Below, in pieces: positions 1 through 6,308 of a DNA stretch of 8,587 nucleotides. The notes under the pieces are model-generated. The model saw only the letters and a list, made by a program, of their open reading frames with translations. It did no database searches and was not told the DNA's origin. The stretch's first letter is position 1. The number at the start of each line of letters is the position of its first letter. This stretch comes from Pseudomonadota bacterium. GTDB lineage: Bacteria > Myxococcota > Myxococcia > Myxococcales > Myxococcaceae. Where the stretch lies: assembly GCA_023424585.1 (NCBI GenBank), contig JAFADT010000025.1, positions 1 to 8,587 of the forward strand, read 5' to 3'. The translations under genes and the position numbers were made by a program.

Positions 1-1
1 G

Positions 2-577
2 GTGAAGGACCGGCCCGCGCTCGCCGCGGAGGTGGCCGTGGCCCGCGCGGACGTGGCCCTCCACCTGGACGACGTGGAGGGGGCCCGCGCGCTCCTCCAG
101 GCCGCGCTCGCGCTGGACGCCGGGCCGGAGGTGACGCGCACCGCCCAGGTGAAGCTGGCCGCGCTGGAGACGCCGTCGCGGCGCGCGCCCATCGAGGCGT
201 ACTTCCGCGCGCCCCAGGAGGAGCTGCGCCTGCTGCTGCTGGACCGCGCCCTGCTCTCCTCGCCGCAGGACCCCAGGCTGCGCTACCTGCTGGGGCGGCG
301 GCTGCACCAGGTGGGGGCCCCGGCGCTCGCGGGCGAGCAGCTCCAGCGCGCCCTGGCGGACGCCACCCTCCCGGAGGCCATCCGCCGGGAGGCCACGCGG
401 CTGAGGATTGAAGCCGCCTACCTGGCCGGCGACTGCGGCGCCGTGCGGCATGAGGTGGGCGCGCTGCCGGACTACGGGGCCGCCTTCCGGGCGGCCGCCA
501 CCGAATGGGAGGCCCGTTGTGACTTCGAGCAGACGGCTTTTCGCGGGCCCCTGGTGCCGCGTCAGGCTTTCCGCTAG
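2..577 (+). CDS. TPR-repeat protein, C-terminal part (5' end outside window)
   Basis: This is the C-terminal 191 residues of a larger protein. The reading frame is open to the left edge, so the GTG at position 2 need not be a real start. The sequence is almost entirely alpha-helical and Ala/Leu/Arg-rich, with the alternating small and large residues of tetratricopeptide-like helix pairs. The clearest are residues about 9-40 (VAVARADVALHL...ARALLQAALALD) and 88-118 (DPRLRYLLGRRL...AGEQLQRALA). TPR proteins act as protein-protein interaction scaffolds; no catalytic motif is visible in this part. The gene ends with TAG, 55 bases before the DUF2505-like gene on the same strand, so the two could be co-transcribed. 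The N-terminal region, which would show whether the protein is exported or carries an enzymatic domain, is missing. The coding assignment is firm; the TPR family call is moderately sure and the role is unknown. Confidence 0.75.
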   Translation: MKDRPALAAEVAVARADVALHLDDVEGARALLQAALALDAGPEVTRTAQVKLAALETPSRRAPIEAYFRAPQEELRLLLLDRALLSSPQDPRLRYLLGRRLHQVGAPALAGEQLQRALADATLPEAIRREATRLRIEAAYLAGDCGAVRHEVGALPDYGAAFRAAATEWEARCDFEQTAFRGPLVPRQAFR

Positions 578-596
578 ACGCGGGCCCCTGCGGACA

Positions 597-609
597 GCGT
601 GATTCACGC
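597..609. promoter_or_regulatory. 13-bp perfect palindrome, possible operator or small hairpin
   Basis: GCGTGA-T-TCACGC is a perfect inverted repeat of two 6-base arms around a single central T. It lies in the 55-base gap between the TPR gene and the DUF2505-like gene, ending 23 bases before the ATG. The short centre suits a dimeric DNA-binding protein better than an RNA hairpin, because a 1-base loop cannot form without opening the stem. No T-run follows, so it is not an intrinsic terminator. A chance occurrence in GC-rich DNA is possible. Confidence 0.3.
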
Positions 610-632
610 ATTGACGGAAAGGTGGATGGGGC

Positions 633-1160
633 ATGCACTTCGAGAAGACGCAGTACATCCAGGGGACGGCGGACGAGGTGGAGCGCGCGCTCCTCGACGA
701 GCGCTACTTCCCGTACCTCCTCCAGCACCACGGCGTGCTGCTGGAGCTCCAGCCCCAGGAGGTGCGCGTCGACGGTGACCGCGTCCACCGCAAGGTGCGC
801 TACCGCCCCAAGCCCGTCATCTCCTCGGTGGGCCCGAAGAAGGTGTCCCCGGAGTGGTTCGCCTTCATCGAGACGTCCACCTACGACAAGCGCACCAAGA
901 CGCTCACGTTCACCAACACGCCCACGTCCCACACCATCTCCAAGATGCTGGTGAACACGGGCGTGCTGAAGCTGCGCGACCTGGGCAATGGCCAGACGGA
1001 GCGCAAGATGGAGGGTGAGCTGTCGCTCAAGGTGCCCTTCCTGCTCAAGCCCGTGGCCCTCATCGCGGAGCCGCTCATCAAGACGGAGGGGCTCAAGATC
1101 CTCGACGGCGAGCTGCCCGTGCTCAACCGCTTCATCGCTGAAGTCATCCGCGCCAAATAG
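633..1160 (+). CDS. DUF2505 / START-like (SRPBCC fold) protein
   Basis: The product is 175 aa, a usual length for DUF2505 proteins, which are uncharacterised members of the START/SRPBCC (Bet v 1-like) superfamily that form a cavity for hydrophobic ligands. The pattern fits. It starts with a beta strand and short helices (FEKTQYIQGTADEVERALLD, residues 3-22). Alternating strands follow (residues 35-60, 74-98), then a strand rich in charged alternation (TERKMEGELSLKVP, 122-135) and a long C-terminal amphipathic helix (138-173) that would close the cavity. There is no signal peptide or membrane segment, so it is probably cytoplasmic. The ATG is preceded by GGAAAGG (616-622) and further G-rich sequence at suitable spacing, which supports this start. 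The downstream neighbour is a lipoprotein gene 74 bases away with its own promoter. The ligand is unknown; the family call rests on the fold pattern and resemblance to DUF2505. Confidence 0.68.
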   Translation: MHFEKTQYIQGTADEVERALLDERYFPYLLQHHGVLLELQPQEVRVDGDRVHRKVRYRPKPVISSVGPKKVSPEWFAFIETSTYDKRTKTLTFTNTPTSHTISKMLVNTGVLKLRDLGNGQTERKMEGELSLKVPFLLKPVALIAEPLIKTEGLKILDGELPVLNRFIAEVIRAK

Positions 1161-1197
1161 TCAAAGCGCGCGCGGGCCAGCGGGGCCTGGGAATGGG

Positions 1198-1225
1198 TTG
1201 ACACACCTGCGGTTGAACCCATAAG
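1198..1225 (+). promoter_or_regulatory. sigma-70-type promoter of the lipoprotein gene
   Basis: A perfect -35 box TTGACA (1198-1203) is followed after 16 bases by CATAAG (1220-1225), which matches four of six -10 consensus positions. Transcription would start near 1231-1233, only 2-4 bases before the ATG at 1235, implying a nearly leaderless mRNA. The overlapping AAGG (1223-1226) could instead act as a weak ribosome-binding site on a transcript that starts further upstream. The same GTTGACAC core occurs in the promoter at 2739. Confidence 0.5.
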
Positions 1226-1234
1226 GCCCCGCCC

Positions 1235-1705
1235 ATGCACAACCGCTTCCTCGCCCTCTGCGCCGTCTTCCTCCTGGCCGCGTGCGCCCCGAAGCGCATC
1301 CCCGGCACGGAGCTGGAGGACACCGGTGACACCCGCGCCATCCTCGGCGTGATGGAGCAATACCGCGCCGCCCTGGAGGCCCGCGACGCGAAGGCCATCC
1401 GGGCGCTGGTGTCCCCGAAGTTCCGCGACGACGGCGGCACTCCGGATGACCCGACGGACGACCTCAACGCCGCCAACCTGGAGCCCCACCTCCAGGCCCT
1501 CTTCCAGAAGCTGCAGAACCCCAAGGTGGACTTCAACATCCGCCGCGTGGAGTTCCGCGAGGACGACATCGCGCTCGCCATCTACTACTGGAACGCGTCC
1601 TGGCGCATGCCCGGCCTCAACGCCCGGCCCCAGTCGGACTCGGAGCTGGAGCAGATGGTGTTCCAGAAGGTCGACGGCGACTGGAAGATCCTCTCCGGCA
1701 TCTAG
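1235..1705 (+). CDS. small lipoprotein with NTF2-like domain
   Basis: The product is 156 aa. The N-terminus is a type II signal peptide: MHNR, a hydrophobic core, and the lipobox L14-A15-A16-C17. Cys17 would be lipidated, and Ala at +2 allows outer-membrane sorting. The mature part has an NTF2-like (SnoaL/DUF4440-type) pattern. A first helix is followed by the typical 'YRAALEARDAKAIRALVSPKF' type segment (about residues 43-63), then a second helix (81-95), and then long beta strands (98-120, 138-154) ending in MVFQKVDGDWKILSGI. NTF2-like domains are cone-shaped ligand-binding or scaffolding folds; no enzymatic residues can be assigned. The gene has its own promoter and converges on the phosphotransferase gene, with 16 bases between the stop codons and no convincing terminator between them. 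The C-terminal strand resembles that of the membrane-anchored protein encoded at 4425-4916. The lipoprotein call is firm, the fold fairly sure and the function unknown. Confidence 0.8.
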   Translation: MHNRFLALCAVFLLAACAPKRIPGTELEDTGDTRAILGVMEQYRAALEARDAKAIRALVSPKFRDDGGTPDDPTDDLNAANLEPHLQALFQKLQNPKVDFNIRRVEFREDDIALAIYYWNASWRMPGLNARPQSDSELEQMVFQKVDGDWKILSGI

Positions 1706-1721
1706 CCGCCGGCGCCCTTCG

Positions 1722-2690
1722 TCACACGCCCAGGAGCGCCCGCAACCCGTCCGGGCCCATGCCGTCCAGGGCCCGCGCCCGCGCCAGGTAGGTGCGGAAG
1801 TCCTTGGGCGCGAGCTTGTCCGCGCCCAGCGGTGACAGGTGGTAGTCGCGGATGCGGCTGGTGGTGAAGCGCACCGCGCCGTAGAGGGCGTGGCCGTACA
1901 GCGCCCGCTGCTCCACGTCCGACAGCGGCCGGGCGTCCTGGTAGCCGCGCAGCAGCGCGTGGCAGAGCGCTGGCTGGTACGTCCCCTCGAAGCACCACGC
2001 GTTGAGGGTGATGGCCACGTCCAGCGCGTACGCGTCCACGCAGGCCATCTCGAAGTCGAAGAAGGCGCCCACGCGCCCGCCCAGCCACTTCACGTTGTCC
2101 AGGAAGAGGTCCGCGTGGATGACGCCCCGGGGCTCCAGCCCCTGGTGCTCCGCTTCCGCGCGCGCCAGATGGCCCTCCAGCTCCGCCGCCACCGCGACCA
2201 GCTCCGGCTCCGGCCGCCGCGCCAGGTCGCTCAGCCAGCCCTTCACCAGGCCGGGCCCATAGGGGTTCGCGCGCGAGCCGCCGAAGGACTGCGTCACCTG
2301 GTGCAGCTTGCCCAGCTCCGCGCCCAGGCGCTCCAGCACCTCCGGCGTGAGGCGCGCGCGCGTGTACTCCTCCCCCGCCAGCCACCTGAAGACGCTGATC
2401 CTCCCGCCGTGCAGCTCCAGGAAGGGCGTGGGCCCCGGCGGCACGAGCAGCGCCGGCGCGGGGAAGCGCGCGCGGGCGAGGTGCTCCAGGAGGGACGCCT
2501 CGAAGCGCAGGTCGTCCGGCGAGCGCGCCGTGGTGTGGCGCACGAAGACGCGGCCCGCGTCCGTCTCCAGCCGGTGGTTGGTGTTGATGGAGCCCTGGGG
2601 AATGGGCGTGATGGAGCGCACGGCCCCCAGGCCGTAGACGTCCGCCACGTGGGTGAAGGCTTCCGGGGGAAGTGTCGTGTACACGGCCAT
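1722..2690 (-). CDS. homoserine kinase type II-like phosphotransferase (APH fold)
   Basis: The product is 322 aa, the usual length of ThrB type II homoserine kinases, which belong to the aminoglycoside phosphotransferase/choline kinase superfamily and phosphorylate L-homoserine with ATP in threonine synthesis. The opening MAVYTTL and the glycine-rich loop region (PQGSINTNHRLETDAGRVF, 31-49) resemble that family. E64 in RFEASLLEHL is placed like the alpha-C glutamate. The catalytic (Brenner) loop is IHADLFLDN (191-199) with D194 and N199, and the metal-binding motif is FFDFE (210-214) with D212. The ATG at 2690 is chosen because GGAGG stands 6 bases upstream; an in-frame ATG at 2735 has no such support. 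The gene stands alone on the minus strand: no hom or thrC is nearby, so the pathway is not confirmed by context. Related APH-fold enzymes act on other small alcohols or amines, so homoserine is the best guess rather than certain. No signal peptide is present; it is cytoplasmic. Confidence 0.82.
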   Translation of the reverse strand: MAVYTTLPPEAFTHVADVYGLGAVRSITPIPQGSINTNHRLETDAGRVFVRHTTARSPDDLRFEASLLEHLARARFPAPALLVPPGPTPFLELHGGRISVFRWLAGEEYTRARLTPEVLERLGAELGKLHQVTQSFGGSRANPYGPGLVKGWLSDLARRPEPELVAVAAELEGHLARAEAEHQGLEPRGVIHADLFLDNVKWLGGRVGAFFDFEMACVDAYALDVAITLNAWCFEGTYQPALCHALLRGYQDARPLSDVEQRALYGHALYGAVRFTTSRIRDYHLSPLGADKLAPKDFRTYLARARALDGMGPDGLRALLGV

Positions 2691-2696
2691 GGCGTG

Positions 2697-2701
2697 CCTC
2701 C
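2697..2701 (-). promoter_or_regulatory. ribosome-binding site fixing the kinase start
   Basis: Reading on the minus strand, GGAGG precedes the ATG at 2690 by six bases (CACGCC). This is a near-ideal Shine-Dalgarno site and decides between this ATG and the upstream in-frame one at 2735. Confidence 0.7.
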
Positions 2702-2738
2702 GGGGCGTCGCGCCCCCACGTGCGTGCGGCCCCACCCG

Positions 2739-2767
2739 TTGACACCCCAGGGGGCCGGACCTATCTG
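2739..2767 (+). promoter_or_regulatory. sigma-70-type promoter of the membrane TPR gene
   Basis: TTGACA (2739-2744) is a perfect -35 box. After exactly 17 bases comes TATCTG (2762-2767), a partial -10 match that keeps the key T-A at its start. Transcription would begin near 2774, giving a leader of about 60 bases before the ATG at 2834. A short inverted repeat, GACC-TATCT-GGTC (2758-2770), surrounds the -10 box and could be a repressor site, though four-base arms are weak evidence. The region also serves as the upstream region of the divergent kinase gene. Confidence 0.55.
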
Positions 2768-2820
2768 GTCATGCCGGTCCTACTTCGCATCACCGTCCGA
2801 AAACCTTCAATCTTTGCGCG

Positions 2821-2825
2821 TGAGG
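2821..2825 (+). promoter_or_regulatory. ribosome-binding site fixing the TPR gene start
   Basis: TGAGG stands eight bases before the ATG at 2834. In-frame ATGs at 2672 and 2771 lie upstream of the predicted transcription start near 2774. The in-frame codons between 2771 and 2833 include rare A/T-ending ones (CTA, AAA, TCA, TTT) unlike the rest of the gene, so that stretch is most likely untranslated leader. Confidence 0.6.
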
Positions 2826-2833
2826 CCACCCCC

Positions 2834-4420
2834 ATGGAAACGGCGGGCCGCGGTGACTGGAAGCGTCGCGAGGGACTGGGCAGCGCCCTGGCCCAGATTG
2901 GCGTCGTCGCCGTGCTGCTCGCGGGCGGGGTCACCTGGTACGTGCACCGGGGGCAGGTGCGCCAGGAGGTGGACGCCCACCTGCGCACGGCGCGCGCCGC
3001 GGTGCTGAAGGGCAACCCCAGCGACCTGGCCATGGCCCAGCAGAACCTGGAGGCCCTCTTCGCGCTCGCGCCGGACTCGCGCGACGCGCGGGCGCTGGCC
3101 GCGGACCTCCAGGCGGAGCTGTGGCTCACCCACCACCAGCCGGGCGCGGACCAGAGGGCGCGCGAGCAGTTGGAGAAGGCGGAGGCGCTGGGCTCGCGCT
3201 CCGGTGAGCGCTACGGCGCGAGGGCCCTGCTGCTCATGGGCGAGGGGAAGACCGAGGAGGCGGCGAAGCTCCTGGAGGGGCTCAAGGCCCAGGGCGCCAA
3301 CAGCCCCCGGCTGACGCTGGCCCAGGCGCGGCTGCTCCAGAAGGAGGGGCGCCTGTCGGAGGCCCGGCAGGCCTTCGCGCACGCGGCGGAAGGGGCCTGG
3401 AAGGATCCGCGCTTCTCCGCGGCCTACGGCGAAGCGCTGCTGGACGAGGGCCTGTTCCCCCAGGCGGTGGAGGCCTTCGGGCGCGCCACCACCGCGAACC
3501 CGGACCACCTGCTGGCGCGGGTGACGTCCGCGCTGGCGCAGCTGTACGCGGGCCGGCCGCCGGACGGCGTGGCGGCGACGCTGGAGGAGCTGCGCGCGCG
3601 CGGCAAGGACTTGACGCCCGCGCTCCAGGCCCGCGTGGCGGTGGCCCAGGCGGAGGTCGCGCTGGCGAAGGGCGCGCCCGACGAAGCGCTCGCGCACGTG
3701 GAGGCCGCGCTCAAGGCCTGGCCGGACGACCACTACGCCCTCTTCACCCGGGGCCGCGCGCTCGCGGCGAAGCGCGCGCCGGAGGCCCGTCAGGCCTTCG
3801 AGGCGGCGGTGGCGAAGCGGCCCACCGCGCCGCTGTTGACGCTGGAGGGCGCGCGGCTGCTCCAGGCCCAGGGCGACGGCGAGGGCGCGCTGGCCCTGCT
3901 GGACACCTACGAGAAGACCTTCCGCGACGTGAAGGCGCGCACGCCGGACGGCAAGGAGGTGCCCGCGCTGGACCGGGATGACCGGTACTGGCTCTCCCGC
4001 GGCGGCGTGATGGAGCTGGCCGGCCGCCAGGACGACGCGCTGGCCGCCTACGACAAGGCCCTCGCGGCGCGCGGCGTGGGGCTGGCGCGGGCGCAGTACG
4101 CCAAGGGCGCGCTGCTGCTCGCGCGCAAGGACTTCGACGGCGCGAAGCCGCTGCTCACCGCCGTGGCCCCGGAGACGGGCGCGGGCAGCATCCCGGAGGC
4201 CTACGCGGCGCTGGGCGAGCTGCTCTTCGCCCAGGGCGAGTTCGCCGCCGGGTGCCAGCAGCACTACTTCGCGCTCGTGCGCGCCCGCGCGCAGGGCGCG
4301 CCCGTGGACCAGTTGGCCACGCGCGCCAACGACATCAAGAAGCGCCTGGAGACCAGCGGCCAGCCCGCCATGGCCAAGGCCTGGCTCAACGAGGCCGGGC
4401 CGCTCTTCCAGCAGCAGTAG
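2834..4420 (+). CDS. membrane-anchored TPR-repeat protein
   Basis: The product is 528 aa from the chosen ATG. A short positively charged N-terminus (DWKRREG) precedes one hydrophobic helix (about residues 17-37, LGSALAQIGVVAVLLAGGVTWYV). By the positive-inside rule the N-terminus stays in the cytoplasm and the rest is in the periplasm. No lipobox or cleavage site is obvious. The remainder is a chain of TPR-like helix pairs, most clearly at about 128-150, 161-186, 196-222, 268-295, 302-327, 336-360, 385-412, 419-440 and 454-480. Typical signatures include AYGEALLDEG..PQAVEAFGRATTANPD and WLSRGGVMELAGRQDDALAAYDKAL. This suggests a solenoid scaffold in the periplasm holding partners at the inner membrane; no catalytic domain is seen. 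It is transcribed from its own promoter, divergent from the kinase gene, and ends 4 bases from the stop codon of the opposing gene. Partners and pathway are unknown. Confidence 0.85.
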   Translation: METAGRGDWKRREGLGSALAQIGVVAVLLAGGVTWYVHRGQVRQEVDAHLRTARAAVLKGNPSDLAMAQQNLEALFALAPDSRDARALAADLQAELWLTHHQPGADQRAREQLEKAEALGSRSGERYGARALLLMGEGKTEEAAKLLEGLKAQGANSPRLTLAQARLLQKEGRLSEARQAFAHAAEGAWKDPRFSAAYGEALLDEGLFPQAVEAFGRATTANPDHLLARVTSALAQLYAGRPPDGVAATLEELRARGKDLTPALQARVAVAQAEVALAKGAPDEALAHVEAALKAWPDDHYALFTRGRALAAKRAPEARQAFEAAVAKRPTAPLLTLEGARLLQAQGDGEGALALLDTYEKTFRDVKARTPDGKEVPALDRDDRYWLSRGGVMELAGRQDDALAAYDKALAARGVGLARAQYAKGALLLARKDFDGAKPLLTAVAPETGAGSIPEAYAALGELLFAQGEFAAGCQQHYFALVRARAQGAPVDQLATRANDIKKRLETSGQPAMAKAWLNEAGPLFQQQ

Positions 4421-4424
4421 GACG

Positions 4425-4916
4425 CTAGAGCAGCTCCGAGGGGTCCAACCGGCGCTGCTTCGCCCTCACCACGCGCCACTCGCCATCGGACTCCTTCTCG
4501 AAGGTGCCCTCGATGGCGTAGGCGTTGAGGACGCTGTCCCGGGCCAGGTCCTCCAGCTTGTCCGCCTGCGAGCGGCCGAAGATGAAGCGCGCCTGGAAGT
4601 CGCCCTGCGTGGGCGACACCTCGTGCACGTCGATGTCGGTGGTGAAGATGCGGACCCACTGGCCGCGCAGCACCTGCGCGGCCAGGATGCGGTGCACGTC
4701 CTGCTTGCTCCAGCCCTCCGCCGTCTTGAAGCGCTCGGAGACGCCCTCCATCACCTCGCCGACGTCCTTCTCCTCCGCCGCGCGCGTCATCGCGATGATG
4801 CGCCGGGTGATGGCGTCCTTCACGCCCGGCTCCTCGCGCGGCCAGAAGTACAGCACCAGCGCCGCGGCGACCACCGCCGCCATGCCGCTCACCACCCGGG
4901 CCCGAGTCAGCACCAT
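4425..4916 (-). CDS. membrane-anchored NTF2-like small protein
   Basis: The product is 163 aa. The N-terminus MVLTRAR is basic and is followed by one hydrophobic helix (about 7-25), so the protein is probably anchored in the inner membrane with its domain in the periplasm. There is no lipobox cysteine. The soluble part fits an NTF2-like fold. Helices at about 31-64 (DAITRRIIAMTRAAEEKD) and 70-83 (WSKQDVHRILAAQVL) are followed by strands (88-100, 106-115, 131-141, 145-153) with a terminal EKESDGEWRVVRAKQRR that resembles the end of the lipoprotein encoded at 1235-1705. The ATG lies one base after the TGA of the cNMP-domain gene (TGA-g-ATG) and has no strong ribosome-binding site. Translational coupling by reinitiation is therefore likely, which suggests the two products are needed together. 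No ligand or enzymatic activity can be assigned. Confidence 0.75.
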   Translation of the reverse strand: MVLTRARVVSGMAAVVAAALVLYFWPREEPGVKDAITRRIIAMTRAAEEKDVGEVMEGVSERFKTAEGWSKQDVHRILAAQVLRGQWVRIFTTDIDVHEVSPTQGDFQARFIFGRSQADKLEDLARDSVLNAYAIEGTFEKESDGEWRVVRAKQRRLDPSELL

Positions 4917-4917
4917 C

Positions 4918-6255
4918 TCAGGCGGCCCCGGTCTCCGGCTCCAGCATCATGTCGTCCGCGTCGATGATCTCCAGCGGGCGCAGGGCCTCGCCAATCTGCT
5001 TCAGCCGCCGGTCGGACAGCTGCTCCAGGTACGTGCGGATGTTGGGGAAGGTCCTCACCAGCTCCTGGAAGGCCTCGCGCTTGAGCCACCCCGCCGCCGT
5101 CTTGCGCGTCACCGACACCGTGGCCGTGGCCCGGAGGCCGGTGAGGAGCGAGATCTCCCCCGCCACGTCGCCCTCGCGCAGCACGCCCAGCGTCACCATG
5201 CCGCCCGCCGGGTCCTCCTTCTGCACCGTCAGCTCGCCGGCCAGCACCAGGAAGAGGCCCTGGGAGTACTCGCCCTCCACCAGGACCTTCTCCCCGGGCT
5301 GGAGCGCGCGGAAGGTGAAGCGCTGGAAGAAGGCGCCCCGCTCCGACTCCGGCAGCTGCTGGAACAGGGGCGAGTTCGCCATCAGGTTGCGCATCATGCG
5401 CTGCTGCGCGAAGTCCGCCAGCAGCTGCGGCACCGCCGGGTGGTTCTTCGCCATCGCGTTGAGGTGCTCGCGGCGGATCTCGAAGACCTCCGAGTCCGAC
5501 ACCGCCGTCACCGTGGCGGTGGGCGGCGCGCCGGTGAGCAGCGCCAGCTCGCCGAAGATGGAGCCGCCGCCCAGGAAGCCCAGCGTGCGGTCCTCGCCGT
5601 CCGTCTTGCGCGTCACCTCCGCCTTGCCCGCGACGAGCACGTGCAGGTGGTCATCCGGCTCGCCCTCGCGGCTGATGACCTCCTCCGGCTTGATGGTGCG
5701 CCACACCATGCGCCCCACCAGGTCCAGGAACGCGTCCCGGTCCAGGTCCGCGAACAGCGGCAGGGGCGGACGGCTCTGCGGATCCGCGGTGCCGCCGGTG
5801 TCCGGGGCGGCCAGCACCTCGATGGCGCGGTTGGACAGCTCCTCGCCCACCAGGCCCATCAGGTCCGTGTCCACCTTGCCGTCGTACAGGTGCTCCGGCG
5901 GCAGCGGCGGCGGCACGGCGGCGCGGCCCGGGGCGCTGCGCGCGGCGCGCGAGTGCACGCGGACGAGCGTCTCCTTCAGGCGCCGCTCGTTCGGTGACAG
6001 CTCCAGGGCCAGCTTGCACGCGGCCATGGCGCTCAGCAGGTAGTCGCGGCGCAGGAGCCCCTCCGCGCACGCGTGGTACGCGGTGACGGCGCGCTCGCGC
6101 TCGCCCAGCTCCGCCAGACACCGGGACGCCAGCATGCGTGAGCGGTGATCGGCGGGCACGCGGCGAACGGCCTCCGCGAAGACGGCGAGGGCGCGCTCGA
6201 ACTGGCGCTCCTCGAGCAGGTCCATGCCCAACTCACGCAACGACGACTCGTTCAT
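4918..6255 (-). CDS. TPR plus tandem cyclic-nucleotide-binding-domain protein
   Basis: The product is 445 aa. Residues about 5-100 form TPR-like helix pairs (ELGMDLLEERQFERALAVFAEA; CLAELGERERAVTAYHACAE). A Pro/Ala linker (about 105-120) and a short helical stretch (130-150) follow. CNBD1 spans about 167-285, with the cassette GSIFGELALLTG (231-242) and PPTATV (244-249). CNBD2 spans about 296-412, with GDVAGEISLLTG (362-373) and LRATATV (374-380). These beta-roll domains normally bind cAMP or cGMP, but the arginine expected four residues before the cassette's final V is replaced by P245 in CNBD1 and A376 in CNBD2, where R375 is adjacent. There is no HTH, kinase, channel or other output domain, and no signal peptide, so it looks like a cytoplasmic sensor or adaptor. 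The start is supported by GGAGA six bases upstream. It lies 92 bases downstream of the FHA gene and is apparently co-transcribed with it. Domain calls are strong; ligand binding is doubtful. Confidence 0.88.
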   Translation of the reverse strand: MNESSLRELGMDLLEERQFERALAVFAEAVRRVPADHRSRMLASRCLAELGERERAVTAYHACAEGLLRRDYLLSAMAACKLALELSPNERRLKETLVRVHSRAARSAPGRAAVPPPLPPEHLYDGKVDTDLMGLVGEELSNRAIEVLAAPDTGGTADPQSRPPLPLFADLDRDAFLDLVGRMVWRTIKPEEVISREGEPDDHLHVLVAGKAEVTRKTDGEDRTLGFLGGGSIFGELALLTGAPPTATVTAVSDSEVFEIRREHLNAMAKNHPAVPQLLADFAQQRMMRNLMANSPLFQQLPESERGAFFQRFTFRALQPGEKVLVEGEYSQGLFLVLAGELTVQKEDPAGGMVTLGVLREGDVAGEISLLTGLRATATVSVTRKTAAGWLKREAFQELVRTFPNIRTYLEQLSDRRLKQIGEALRPLEIIDADDMMLEPETGAA

Positions 6256-6308
6256 CCGGTGTCTCCAGACCGCGCACGACGACAGGGGTGACAGGAATCC
6301 AGGAAGGA

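Noticed and set aside
611..616. TTGACG as a -35 box for the DUF2505-like gene
   Set aside because: It is only 16 bases before the ATG, leaving no room for a -10 box and start site upstream of the coding sequence.
1706..1721. Possible terminator between the lipoprotein and kinase genes
   Set aside because: The 16-base gap contains only a short GC-rich self-complementary run without loop or T-run, not enough to call a terminator.
2672..2833. N-terminal extension of the TPR protein from ATG 2672 or 2771
   Set aside because: It would include the predicted promoter and lie upstream of the likely transcription start. Its codons are atypical, and a ribosome-binding site is well placed for ATG 2834.
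1839..3008. 389-codon plus-strand frame across the kinase gene and the start of the TPR gene
   Set aside because: It runs through the divergent promoter region and overlaps the kinase gene with its complete catalytic motifs; the amino-acid composition is that of a GC-bias artefact.
2807..4264. 485-codon minus-strand frame opposite the TPR gene
   Set aside because: The translation is low-complexity Arg/Gly/Leu/Val with no domain pattern, while the plus-strand frame has a membrane segment and regular TPRs.
4525..5997. 490-codon plus-strand frame over the NTF2-like and cNMP-domain genes
   Set aside because: It is an antisense shadow; composition is Arg/His/Gln-rich and it lacks recognisable motifs, and the real genes on the other strand explain the region.
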